Shown one piece after another: positions 8,022 through 16,442 of a DNA stretch of 48,214 nt. A program made the translations under genes and the position numbers. Where the stretch lies: contig NZ_FOIC01000020.1 in assembly GCF_900111485.1 (NCBI RefSeq), forward strand, positions 1 through 48,214, in the 5' to 3' direction. The first letter of the stretch is position 1; each line of letters begins with the position of its first letter. Under the pieces are notes generated by a model. It saw only the letters and a program-made list of their open reading frames with translations, was not told the origin of the DNA and did not search any database. The DNA comes from Natrinema hispanicum (GTDB lineage: Archaea > Halobacteriota > Halobacteria > Halobacteriales > Natrialbaceae).

Positions 8022-9005
8022 TCAGTCGTCGGCCTGTCCTGATTCTTTCATCCGGAGCGCAGGGCCGAGTACTGGATCCGCTTTGAGTTCGTCTCTGAGC
8101 TCTTCCGCTCGCGCGTTACACCGTGCTGATGGATGCGGCTCGCCGTCGAGCTCTCGTAGCCGCTCGAGTTTCTCGTACTTCGAATACGCTTCGAGCGTCT
8201 CTCTGAGGAAGTGGAGCGCGGATTCCGAGCTTCGTCCCTTTCCGGCGAGTTCTGCAACCATCTTTGCGACCTTTTGGTCGATCTCTCGCTTCGGTTGCAA
8301 CTCGTGGTTCTTATCTAACTCGAGGACGGCATAACTTCCGTCCGTGTACGCGTCCCCATCTTGCAAAACTCGAAGGTCGTCATCCAACGTCAGGTCGCCG
8401 CTGACGGACTCGTCTCGGAAGCAGACGAAATAGCCGGGCTGGAGGAGCTTGTGTCTCGTCTGTGGCTGGTTGATCTCGAGCCAAAGTTCTTCGTCGAGTA
8501 TCTCGTCGTGCTGATCGATATTGTTCACGAGGTCGACCAGTGGCTTCGAACCGAGACGGGCGATGTTTGCATACGTAGCGAGTTGTGGAAAGAGGACAGC
8601 GGAACTCTCTGAAAACTTCTGTATCGTGTCCACGAGGTCGGTATTGACGCCGTCGACATCGTATACCTGCACTCGGAGATGAAGTCGGTCGTTCTGCAGA
8701 TCTGGCACCGATACGATCACATCGTCGAAAAAGTCACCTCGCCAGCCAAGCCGTTGTTCTTTTTCGATATAATGGAGCCGATCTACCGGTGGTTCGTTCT
8801 TGAACCGATATCTCGTTTTGACGATGAGATCGTTGTGCCATCTGCCGGGCGGTTTGAACCGATCCCGCCGCTCCTGAACCATTACACCGGATAATCGAAC
8901 GCGGAGTTGATCCGCCTCGTGGAACGTCTTCGCTTCCGAGAACGTCTCATCGAGTGGTTGTAGACTTTGCCGCTCATCACTGCTATGACTCGTTCCTCTC
9001 CACAT
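8022..9005 (-). CDS. Conserved-looking 327-residue protein of unknown function
   Basis: A 327-residue soluble protein with three visible parts. Residues about 30-150 are beta-rich (DQLRVRLSGVMVQERRDR, then LHLRVQVYDVDG) and resemble a C2-like sandwich. A middle part has LFPQLATYANIARLG and NNIDQHDEILDEELWLEIN. A basic/acidic helical tail starts at about residue 240 (KMVAELAGKGRSSESALHFL, then EAYSKYEKLERLRELDGE). No signal peptide, membrane helix or known catalytic motif is visible. Codon use looks like its neighbours, so it seems an established gene. It stands at the edge of the insertion-rich patch to its right. Function is not assigned. Confidence 0.75.
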   Translation of the reverse strand: MWRGTSHSSDERQSLQPLDETFSEAKTFHEADQLRVRLSGVMVQERRDRFKPPGRWHNDLIVKTRYRFKNEPPVDRLHYIEKEQRLGWRGDFFDDVIVSVPDLQNDRLHLRVQVYDVDGVNTDLVDTIQKFSESSAVLFPQLATYANIARLGSKPLVDLVNNIDQHDEILDEELWLEINQPQTRHKLLQPGYFVCFRDESVSGDLTLDDDLRVLQDGDAYTDGSYAVLELDKNHELQPKREIDQKVAKMVAELAGKGRSSESALHFLRETLEAYSKYEKLERLRELDGEPHPSARCNARAEELRDELKADPVLGPALRMKESGQADD

Positions 9006-9700
9006 GACTGATTGCTTCTTTGCTGAGCGGCTTAGTACTATCTAGAAACACGCTGAATAATACTGGTGAGTTGACTAAACAGCCACATGTGATTTTGTCA
9101 AACTATGACAGTCACGATGTGGCTGATTCACTCGTTGAGAGGCGGCCGAGGCGAATGCCCTGCGGCGATTCACTGGCTCTCTCGAGGGTACCCATGCCAC
9201 CTCTCTAGCTGTGACTATTGAGCCGATTGAACACAGTATGAGAGTGTCATAGAATGTGGGACTTACACCTACTATGCTGCCCCCAGGTTCGATACGTACA
9301 GGTCGTACCGTTATCGGCGTGAGATGCCGCCTATTTGTCTGCTACCAAGATCGGTCTGCTGAATAGAGAGGCTGATTCAACACGATGATCTCGTTTATTT
9401 CACGGCCAACCTACTGAACTAGCCGTTCTGCAGATGTGCTTATTGACCGCTGGGGATCCTACCAATCAGCGTATCTGTTCGAAGAGTCGTAATGAATACA
9501 GAGCGCGAATGTGGTACAATACTGAGAATCAGTCTTCGAAGAATAGTGGCCAATAGAGGGCCCTCATACGCAGAGCCTATATCGTTAGAGGTAGTGTACA
9601 ACCGATCTCACTAGCAAATAACAATTAATCAACCCCCATTTGAATGCGGTGATGAAAGACGATCAGAATAATGCCGAAGTGGTTTAAAATAATAATAACC
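9006..9700. other. AT-richer intergenic patch with insertion-sequence-like fragments
   Basis: About 700 bases without a credible gene. Base composition is clearly less GC-rich than the flanks. It contains one arm (9356-9371, CTGCTGAATAGAGAGG) of an exact 16-bp inverted repeat whose partner lies at 10977-10992. Fragments such as TACCAATCA (about 9460) and TGAATACAGAGCGCG (about 9494) recur in altered form near 10486-10510. These look like worn ends of mobile elements, but no transposase remains. Confidence 0.5.
9356..9371 (+). repeat. Left arm of an exact 16-bp inverted repeat
   Basis: CTGCTGAATAGAGAGG is the exact reverse complement of 10977-10992. The pair brackets the Tat-protein pseudogene and the cupin gene (about 1.6 kb). 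Beyond the 16 bp, weaker similarity continues inward if a one-base gap is allowed. Confidence 0.7.
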
Positions 9701-10326
9701 ATGACGGTAACGTCCATCGACGAAAATATATGAAGGGAATTGGAGCCAGTAGCGTGAGTATGGCAGCCCTTGGGGGAATGTCGGCGACCGCCGGTGCACA
9801 CGGTGATGGGTCGACATCCCAATCCGTTACCTACACACTTCAAGGTCAGCCCTTTAATGGGACGGATCCCTGCGTTTACGAACAAACCGCTGGAGAAGAT
9901 GAGAAACTCGTTGTCCCCAATAGTGTGAAAATCAATCGAAATATCCCGAGGGACCGATGTTCACCCGTTGACGTGTACTTCAAGACGGAGTACTCAGAGG
10001 TCGAAGGAACCCTCAGTCCCAAGATTGCCCTGGGATTCATGGACTCCGAGGATGCGATATTAACCATCGATGTCGGGGACATTCCGTGGGGACCGAGAAC
10101 CGCTGGCCCACAAGGATGGATCCGCATTCAGGATGTCGATTCGCTGCTTGCTGAATGGGAGGCCTTTATACAGGTGCTTCCACAGATAATTAACGAGCTA
10201 CAGGGTGCCTCGCTACAGGGTATCTCGATGGATGACCTGGACATAAGCCAGTTTGTACTGGCGTTCTACACCTCTGAATTCACCGTTCGCCGATCGTCCG
10301 CAGACGACAACTGCGATACCAGTTAA
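9701..10326 (+). pseudogene. Tat-exported protein of unknown function with a frameshifted start
   Basis: From ATG 9730 the frame encodes 198 residues: a hydrophobic segment (GIGASSVSMAALGGMSATAG), an Ala-x-Ala-like AHG cleavage region, and a mature domain with three or four Cys and a FYTSEF stretch. Reading upstream in the same frame gives HRRKYMKGIGAS, a textbook twin-arginine motif, but no start codon precedes it before a TAA at 9685. The only nearby ATG (9701) is out of frame by one base. Either a single-base indel (real or a sequencing error) has disabled the start, or translation begins at 9730 and yields a protein without the Arg pair. The mature domain is unrecognised. It lies in the repeat-rich accessory patch. 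Confidence 0.6.
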
Positions 10327-10498
10327 CAGTAAGACCACTGGCAACCGTAGCAGAACTGAAAGCTAAACACAGTCAGGGCTGCTAAACGCGGACTACAGTC
10401 CATTTTCCCGCAACTGTTTGAGCCGATAGTGGAGATTTTGGCCTTGTTGAAACCCTCACTCGGTGATAGGTTTCAGCGGGTGTGCTGAATACAGGGCG

Positions 10499-10527
10499 CG
10501 TACCAATCACCGATCACTCCTCCGAGT
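10499..10527 (+). repeat. 29-bp dispersed repeat, copy 1
   Basis: This segment (CGTACCAATCACC then GATCACTCCTCCGAGT) matches 43748-43776 with a single mismatch, 33 kb away in the same orientation. Just before it lies a hairpin-forming stretch (GTTGAAACC ... GGTTTCAGC, 10445-10476). It is probably part of an insertion-sequence end, since the two loci share no gene. Confidence 0.75.
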
Positions 10528-10572
10528 AAAGACTATTCTGATGCCACTCGTCTATGGACGGGGGCTATCGAT

Positions 10573-10953
10573 ATGGACGGAATTACAGTCACCACACAAG
10601 CCGAGTTGGAAGAACCAGACCGAACTGTCGATGTTTCTCGACAAGTCGTCTTCGAAACTGAGGATACCATCATGATTCAGTCGCGGGTTGCTGGCGGGGT
10701 CACAACCAGATGGCATCATAATGGTGACCGCCACGTCTACGGATATGTCGTGAAAGGGCACGCGATACTCGAATATGGGCCTACAGGCGACGCCTCGATT
10801 GACCTTGACGCGGGCGACTTCGTGTACGTTCCACCCCAAACTATTCGACGGGTGGTGAACCCCACCGATGAAGACTGGACGATCGTCATCAGCTTCATCG
10901 GGTCCGGGCCGCCCGCCGTTTCCGTTGATGGGCCCCAGTCAGAAGTCGAGTAG
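10573..10953 (+). CDS. Cupin-domain protein
   Basis: A 126-residue single-domain cupin (a small beta-barrel). Cupin motif 1 is visible as RWHHNGDRHVYGYVVKGHA, with paired His plus a later His as candidate metal ligands, followed by the glycine turn and DLDAGDFVYVPPQTIRRVVNP as motif 2. Motif 2 has Arg-Arg where many cupins have a His, so metal binding may be incomplete. Substrate and reaction are unknown; small cupins may be isomerases, dioxygenases or sugar-binding proteins. It follows the Tat protein by about 250 bases. A 29-base repeat shared with 43748-43776 lies 46 bases upstream. Confidence 0.85.
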   Translation: MDGITVTTQAELEEPDRTVDVSRQVVFETEDTIMIQSRVAGGVTTRWHHNGDRHVYGYVVKGHAILEYGPTGDASIDLDAGDFVYVPPQTIRRVVNPTDEDWTIVISFIGSGPPAVSVDGPQSEVE

Positions 10954-10976
10954 TCGACACTCTATGCTGAATTCAT

Positions 10977-10992
10977 CCTCTCTATTCAGCAG
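10977..10992 (-). repeat. Right arm of the exact 16-bp inverted repeat
   Basis: CCTCTCTATTCAGCAG, the partner of 9356-9371. It begins 23 bases after the cupin stop. Confidence 0.7.
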
Positions 10993-11325
10993 GCGGCTTT
11001 TAGCATCGTTCGGATAGATCGATAGCCACTTCGGTAACTGCTTGCCCTGTACTAAGCGAGCACCACTTTCGTAGATTGGTCAGATCTCGTGTCGCATTCA
11101 CACCTTGGATTCAGCAGATCCTGTCCGAACTACCGAGTAGCTGTCACGCTCTTGCTCAAACGAGCGAAACGACTCCAGAGTACGGAAAGCATCCCGCCTC
11201 CTGCTATCGATTGTGCCTACCCAACCAGCAGTCGGCGGAATGCTTCAGCAACTTGTATCGCTTGGTGCTTTAGAATTCCAGATCGGGCCGTTCGACGCCA
11301 TCGTCAAGCGGATGTCCGTCGTCGT
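10993..11325. other. Intergenic stretch after the cupin gene
   Basis: About 330 bases with no coding frame I can support. Composition rises back towards the GC-rich background near 11280. Nothing else is recognised. Confidence 0.4.
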
Positions 11326-13056
11326 TCAGTTCGGATCGAGCGTCACCGTTCGCTGATTCCGGATGTCGGCGTAGCCGGAAGCAGTGAAGCGAAGACGAGG
11401 CACGCCGGGTGTCGTGAGTGTCTGGATGGCGAGTAAAGGCCGCTCGACGTCCATACCGATGTCTCGGAGCGCGCTCTCCAGCGTTTCGTAGGCGGCGGCC
11501 GTTTCCTCGACCGGCATATCAGCACATCGCCCGGCAAGCGGCAGCGGAACGTCTGCAACGACGTTGCCGTCGGCGACGGCAGCCCACCCACCGTCCATGT
11601 CGATGACTCGGTCCAGTGCCCGCTGCATCGCCGCCGCTGTTGATCCGACGACGAGGTGACCCGGATACTCCCAAAGCATCGACGTGGCGACAGCGCCCCG
11701 GAGAGGGCCCAGTCCCGTGACGAATCCCGTGAACGACGCTCCGTCTCCGTGCGGTCGCCGCTCGACGAGCGTAGCTTTCAGTAAGCCGGCGTCGGGATCG
11801 GCTACGAGTTCGCCGTCACGCTCGACGACTGGCTCGCGGGTTTCTCGAGTGAGCAGGCCAGAAACGTACTCGACCGCGCGGACGGCGTCGCCAGAAACCG
11901 CATCGCTGGGCACCCGGTATCGGTCGGGCTCGCGTGAAACGGTCGCAGTTTCGCGGAACGAATCGGGGTAGTCCGGCTGCATCGGCTCTACCAGCGCGTC
12001 ACCGCCCCGGACGACGACGTCCCCATCAGCGACGACGGTGTCGACCGAAACCGTCTCGAGTTCGTCGAGGACGAGAATGTCAGCGACGCTGCCCGGAGAC
12101 AGCGAGCCGCGATCGTCCAAGCCGAAGTGGCGGGCCGGGTTCAGCGTCGCCATCCGGAACGCGTCGATCGGATCGATGCCAGCCTCGATGGCCCGTTGGA
12201 CCACCACGTCCATGTACCCCTCACTGACGAGGTCTCTGGGCCACATGCCGTCTGACGATAGTGAGAGCTCTCGTGTCGGTACCTGTTCGGCCGCCTCGGC
12301 GATCGCGCCGATGTCGTCACGAATGGTCCCGTAGCGGCCGACGGTGTGGATACCGCGGGTGACGCGTTCGATCACCTCCTCACCGGTGATCGCCTCGTGG
12401 TCGTTGTCGATGAGCGTCGCGAACGCGGAGAGGTTCTCGTCGCGACAGCCGGCAGCGTGCCCGGTGACCGGCTTGCCGACGGCGGCGGCACGGTCGTACA
12501 GCGCGGTTGCGGGCGTTTCGTTCCCGACGGCGTGAATCCAGTCGGTTTCACCGACGCCGACGATACGGGGGTGATCCAGCAGCGCACGGAGTGCCTCGTG
12601 ATCTTCGGGCCGCCCCGGTTGGGGCTCGAACGTGTCGAAGAACAGTTGCGGTGGAACGGTAAACCGGACGTCAATCGGGAGCGTCGCTGTCCTGTCGAGT
12701 AGCGTCGTCACGCCATCGGCACCAAGCACGAGGGAGATACCCGGGCATTCGGCGATCAGCCCCGTCGTGCCGCCCTCCAGGATACGATGAACCGCTCCTT
12801 CGAGACTCTGATGTAAATCGACGTGTGTGTGCGCGTCGATGAATCCCGGAAGCACGTGCTGATCGGTCGCATCGATCACGTGCGTCTCTGAGCCCGTGAC
12901 TGTGGACGCGTCGTCGGTGAGAGTGGCCACGACTCCGTCCGACACGGCGACATCGAGCCGCTGGAATTCGCCACGTTCCGGGAGGAACACGTGGCCACCA
13001 CGAACGACGAGATCTGCTGTCGCTTCGCCAAGAGCAACTGCCTGGAGGTCGGTCAT
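11326..13056 (-). CDS. Adenine-deaminase-like amidohydrolase with altered signature motifs
   Basis: A 576-residue protein with the adenine deaminase architecture. An N-terminal amidohydrolase barrel has PGFIDAHTHVD, GETDW, a GHAAGC His motif, and SSDGMWPRDL in place of the usual CTDDR motif. The C-terminal domain of the family is clear (GFVTGLGPLRGAVATSMLW to RLRFTASGYADIR). The family converts adenine to hypoxanthine and ammonia with a metal centre. However, the first motif has HTH where HxH + E-S-S is usual, and the C-terminal HDSHN motif is replaced by WEYPGH. So the fold is certain but the substrate may not be adenine. It is a single transcription unit with about 140 bases to the next gene. 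Confidence 0.8.
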   Translation of the reverse strand: MTDLQAVALGEATADLVVRGGHVFLPERGEFQRLDVAVSDGVVATLTDDASTVTGSETHVIDATDQHVLPGFIDAHTHVDLHQSLEGAVHRILEGGTTGLIAECPGISLVLGADGVTTLLDRTATLPIDVRFTVPPQLFFDTFEPQPGRPEDHEALRALLDHPRIVGVGETDWIHAVGNETPATALYDRAAAVGKPVTGHAAGCRDENLSAFATLIDNDHEAITGEEVIERVTRGIHTVGRYGTIRDDIGAIAEAAEQVPTRELSLSSDGMWPRDLVSEGYMDVVVQRAIEAGIDPIDAFRMATLNPARHFGLDDRGSLSPGSVADILVLDELETVSVDTVVADGDVVVRGGDALVEPMQPDYPDSFRETATVSREPDRYRVPSDAVSGDAVRAVEYVSGLLTRETREPVVERDGELVADPDAGLLKATLVERRPHGDGASFTGFVTGLGPLRGAVATSMLWEYPGHLVVGSTAAAMQRALDRVIDMDGGWAAVADGNVVADVPLPLAGRCADMPVEETAAAYETLESALRDIGMDVERPLLAIQTLTTPGVPRLRFTASGYADIRNQRTVTLDPN

Positions 13057-13200
13057 CTATTCGAGACTGCGAACAGCGCCGTGCTAAGCGTTCTGTTTCC
13101 GTCCGTCGATCGGTGGGTGCTATCGAGAGCAATCGTCGCGTTCCAGCTGGTGCCATCAATAGCGACGATGGACGGTCTCGATCACATCCCGACAGGCGAT

Positions 13201-13590
13201 TCACACGTCATACGCGTGGGTTTCGAGCGTCTCCATATCCACGGAATCCAACACTACCTCGTTCGTTGCTTCGAGAACAACCGGCGGGACGGTCGTCTCC
13301 GGGAGCCGTTCGGTCCGGGTCGCTTCGAGGGCCTCGATCCACCGTCCAAGACAGAGACACCAGCGATCTCCCGGCTTGAGGCCGGGAAACTGCAACGCCG
13401 GGCGCGGTGTCACGAGATCGTTGCCCCGTTCTTTGCTGAACGTCAGAAAGTCCTCGGTCATCACCGCACAGAGTTCGTGTCGGCCCCGGTCGTTGGGATG
13501 GGTTCCACAGCAGCCGTCACGCTCGAACCCGGTCGTCGGATCAGCACTACAGGTGGCAAGTTCCCCACCGAGGACGTTCTGTTCGGACAT
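13201..13590 (-). CDS. DUF2237 family protein
   Basis: A 129-residue member of the DUF2237 family, recognised along its length from NVLGGELATCS, TTGFERDGCCGTHPND, CAVMTEDFLTFSKERGNDL, PGLKPGDRWCLCLGRW and the C-terminal PPVVLEATNEV. Six to seven Cys, including a CC pair and a CLC motif, suggest metal or disulfide chemistry, but no reaction is known for the family. The length is normal and the start is unambiguous. It lies between the amidohydrolase and the exporter on the same strand. Confidence 0.9.
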   Translation of the reverse strand: MSEQNVLGGELATCSADPTTGFERDGCCGTHPNDRGRHELCAVMTEDFLTFSKERGNDLVTPRPALQFPGLKPGDRWCLCLGRWIEALEATRTERLPETTVPPVVLEATNEVVLDSVDMETLETHAYDV

Positions 13591-13655
13591 ACTGGTAGAT
13601 CGTGTTGCGGGAATAAAAACACCTTCGAGGCTCTAGTACTCGTCCTCGGGGATTG

Positions 13656-14669
13656 TCAGCGGGTCGCTGCCCACGAACGGACAGCCTCCATCAGGCCCCG
13701 TTCCTGCCCGACGATGTCACGGCGATAGTGCATGTACACGGCACCGAGTGTCGGCTGGATGAGGTAGGCGAGCGCGATCGGCAAGACCGCTTCTGCTGGC
13801 GGGAACCCGGGCGCGGCTGCGATGGCCAGCGCGACCGAGAGGCTACGCATACTGGTCGCGTACACGAGCGCGACCGATTGGGCGTTATCGAGCAGCGTGC
13901 GACCGATGGCGGCCCCGGTAGTGAGGATCAGCGCGTAGAAGGCCACCAGCGGCACGATCACGAGCGCCGAGGCGACCGGCGCTGCGAGGATACTCCCCGA
14001 TTGCATCGTCATGGCGATGAACACGATCACCATCACGCCGACGGAACTGACCCCGCCGAGCTTCGGCTTGAGACGCTTGAATCCCGCGGTGTCGTATCGG
14101 TGTAACAGCCACCGTCTGGTCAGGTTGCCGGCGACCATCGGGATTACGACGACGGTCGCCAGCTGGCGGTACAGCGCGGCCGGATCGAACCCGACAGCAT
14201 CCCCGACGAGCACCGACAGATACGGTGGCAAGACGAACACGGCGACGATCAGGTTCACGGCGATCGCGACGAGGGCGTTTTCGAGGTCGCCTCCCGCCAG
14301 CCCGGTCCAGGCTGCCGTCATCCCAGACGTCGGGATCAGGGCGATCAGGTACAGCCCGACCGCGTAGTAGGGGTCTCCCGCGAAGAACAGCTGGGCGAGG
14401 CCAACGGCGACCGCCGGCGCGATCACGAAGTTCACCACGAGCCCCAGCACGATCGCTCGGAGGTGGTTTCTGATCTGGAAGATCTCCTGCACGTCGAGGT
14501 TGATCATCATCGGGTAGATCATCACCAACAGGGCCGGCAAGACCGCCTGCTTGAGGAGCGACCGCGTCGCCGGACCCACGACCTGTCCGGCGGCCAGTCC
14601 CGCGAACAGCGAGCCCACCACGACGTAGATGAGGTTTTGCTTGACCGTCTCGAGTGCGTCCCCGATCAT
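13656..14669 (-). CDS. Arsenite exporter / bile-acid:sodium symporter-fold transporter
   Basis: A 337-residue integral membrane protein with about ten hydrophobic segments in the BASS/ACR3 fold. Recognisable stretches are LPALLVMIYPMMINLDVQEI, ALIPTSGMTAAWTGLAGGD (first crossover helix) and YATSMRSLSVALAIA (second crossover). Close haloarchaeal relatives are usually annotated as arsenic resistance proteins. The classic ACR3 cysteine motif is absent, so the true substrate (arsenite or an organic anion) is open. I start at MIGDALETV, since the 17 residues upstream are hydrophilic and untypical. An ATTGT-G-ACAAT palindrome at 14760-14770 lies about 90 bases upstream. Confidence 0.8.
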   Translation of the reverse strand: MIGDALETVKQNLIYVVVGSLFAGLAAGQVVGPATRSLLKQAVLPALLVMIYPMMINLDVQEIFQIRNHLRAIVLGLVVNFVIAPAVAVGLAQLFFAGDPYYAVGLYLIALIPTSGMTAAWTGLAGGDLENALVAIAVNLIVAVFVLPPYLSVLVGDAVGFDPAALYRQLATVVVIPMVAGNLTRRWLLHRYDTAGFKRLKPKLGGVSSVGVMVIVFIAMTMQSGSILAAPVASALVIVPLVAFYALILTTGAAIGRTLLDNAQSVALVYATSMRSLSVALAIAAAPGFPPAEAVLPIALAYLIQPTLGAVYMHYRRDIVGQERGLMEAVRSWAATR

Positions 14670-14759
14670 CGTCCACTCTCCGCGCTGTGTCGGCCGTATT
14701 CGATGGTCGTTGCGACCCACACACGTCGTATCGAATCCTGCACCATGATATTGTGTAGT

Positions 14760-14770
14760 ATTGTGACAAT
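14760..14770. promoter_or_regulatory. Possible operator upstream of the exporter gene
   Basis: ATTGTGACAAT is a perfect 11-bp inverted repeat, and a second ATTGTG copy lies ten bases before it. The position, 91 bases before the exporter start, suits a repressor or activator site, but no regulator gene is adjacent. Confidence 0.35.
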
Positions 14771-15066
14771 CCTACAAAACACTTCTGTCTGTGAGGGTGA
14801 ACGTCTCGTCGGTTGCCTTCCGAATCAGTTACCGGTGTGATAGGAGGGCACTATACAACCTGCCGAGAGTTGAAGGCGAACACGTACCGCTGTGCGTCCA
14901 GCAGGGCTGCCATGAGTGGATATCGAGGGCGTTCCGCGGACAGCATTCCGAGACAAGCGGTGAAGACGAGACCGGTAAAGCGCGTACCTGTGACAACAAC
15001 GACAAAACCGAGCGACGGTCGGGTCACGCCGGCTCAGTTGCCAGCACATCGATGATTGCGCTCTTG
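14771..15066. other. Intergenic stretch between the exporter and the DUF1214 remnant
   Basis: About 300 bases with no gene I can support. A short plus-strand frame near 14911-15055 gives a basic, low-complexity product and is probably spurious. Confidence 0.4.
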
Positions 15067-15241
15067 TCACTCGACTGGCTCGGCTTCGGGGAACTGACAA
15101 CTCCCGTCGAGAATCTCTTCGTGAGGGAGAGAGCCGGCCCATATCTCGCCATCCCTCCGGCGTGTAGAGGACGTTCGACTGATCGGGGTCGGCACCGAAA
15201 GTAATCGTGATACTGCCGTCATCGGCTCGCTCTGCGGTCAC
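15067..15241 (-). pseudogene. C-terminal remnant of a DUF1254/DUF1214 protein, frameshifted
   Basis: On the minus strand from 15241 the frame reads TAERADDGSITITFGADPD, then NVLYTPEGWRDMGRLSP, the end of the DUF1214 domain. The homologous ending continues in a different frame after about 15121 as EEILDGSCQFPEAEPVE and then stops at 15067-15069. So the last 55 or so residues of the family survive with one frameshift, and the remaining several hundred residues are gone. Similarity continues a few residues upstream of the GTG (RIFWVNLNTV). It is a decayed gene fragment beside the tandem Usp gene. Confidence 0.65.
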
Positions 15242-15377
15242 AGTGTTAAGATTGACCCAGAATATACGAGTCAGGCGTGTTTGCTCACCGAGTGTGAGCA
15301 GCCAACTCGCGCAAACCGACGGGGTAACTCACCCAGTGCAACCGGTATCTCTAGCCTCGCTGCGCTCGGCCGCGCTG

Positions 15378-16310
15378 TCATTCGTTGGGCATCGGGACAC
15401 AAACCACAGGGACGTCAGCGTTCCGGACGACGTTTTCCGTGACACTGCCCAGAAGGTGACGCTCGAGTCCGGAGCGACCGTGCGTTCCGATTACGATCAG
15501 ATTGACCGCTTTCTCATCGGCATACTCCAGAATAACTCTCGCCGGTGGCCCGTTTGCGACGGTTCCTGTAACGCTAACACCGCTCGCTTTCGCACGGTCA
15601 CGAACCGATTCGAGCGCGGTCTCGCCTGTGCGCTCGAGTTCAGACAGGATCGTACTCGGCTTCGATCCCATCGTGAGCCGGCTCGTGTCGGCCGAGTACA
15701 GCGCATGCACCATCGAGTCGAATACGTCCGCGAGATGGACGCCCCGGTCGACGGCAGCCGCTGCGCCCTCGCTTCCGTCCGTTGGAAGGAGAATATGCTC
15801 AGTGGTCTCCCGAGTGAGTGAGACGCTTTCTGCCGCCGGTGGAACGACCAGCACTGGAATGTCGACCGTCCGAAGGACGTTTTCGGTCACACTCCCGAGG
15901 ACGACCCGCTCGAGTCCCGTCCGGCCTTTCGTTCCCATCGCGATGAGGTCGATTTCGGCCGTATCGACGTAGTCGTCGATACACTGAAACGGCGTGCCCT
16001 GTTCGATCGCCGTCGTGACCTCGAGGTCGGGAGCCTGTTCCTGAGCGATCGTCGCCACGGCTTCGACGGCCGACTCGGCGTCGGCTTCGAGCGCGTCTCG
16101 TTCCTCTGCTACCGCGTCGGTGTCGAGAACCAACGAGAGATCATCGAAGTCTGTCGTGTCGGCGACCGAGAGGACGTGGACCTCCGCGCCCACTGTAGTG
16201 GCTAGGTCGATACCACGCTTTGCGCCCGCGAGAGCGCCATCGCTCCCGTCTGTCGGTAGCAACACCGCATCGATCGACTGGGTTGCCCATGGCATCGTAT
16301 TGCTGTTCAC
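15378..16310 (-). CDS. Universal stress protein with two UspA domains
   Basis: A 310-residue tandem Usp. Domain 1 starts at about residue 13 (IDAVLLPTDGSDGAL) and ends with GTKGRTGLERVVLGSVTENV and VPPAAESV. Domain 2 starts HILLPTDGSEGAAAA and ends with GTHGRSGLERHLLGSVTENV and VCVPMPNE. Both ATP-binding signatures are complete, and the two halves are more alike than in the other tandem proteins of the window, suggesting fairly recent duplication. An alternative start at MPWATQ (residue 6) is possible. No operon partner. Confidence 0.93.
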   Translation of the reverse strand: MNSNTMPWATQSIDAVLLPTDGSDGALAGAKRGIDLATTVGAEVHVLSVADTTDFDDLSLVLDTDAVAEERDALEADAESAVEAVATIAQEQAPDLEVTTAIEQGTPFQCIDDYVDTAEIDLIAMGTKGRTGLERVVLGSVTENVLRTVDIPVLVVPPAAESVSLTRETTEHILLPTDGSEGAAAAVDRGVHLADVFDSMVHALYSADTSRLTMGSKPSTILSELERTGETALESVRDRAKASGVSVTGTVANGPPARVILEYADEKAVNLIVIGTHGRSGLERHLLGSVTENVVRNADVPVVCVPMPNE

Positions 16311-16442
16311 CGACTCGCCGAATAATTGTAGGGGGTCGCTGTCTTCGGCGGCTGGCCATCAAGTATCTTATACTTACGGGCGACAGGTCACTCGAGTCGA
16401 CGGGACGACGCGATTCAAGACGGCGAACACCTAGAAAATCTG

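Noticed and set aside
9006-10992. The patch as an integrated virus or plasmid
   Set aside because: No integrase, replication, capsid or att-site sequence is visible; only short repeats and two small genes.
13805-14105. Plus-strand open frames opposite the exporter gene
   Set aside because: The minus-strand gene has clear membrane helices and family motifs; the opposite frames are Arg/His-rich shadows.
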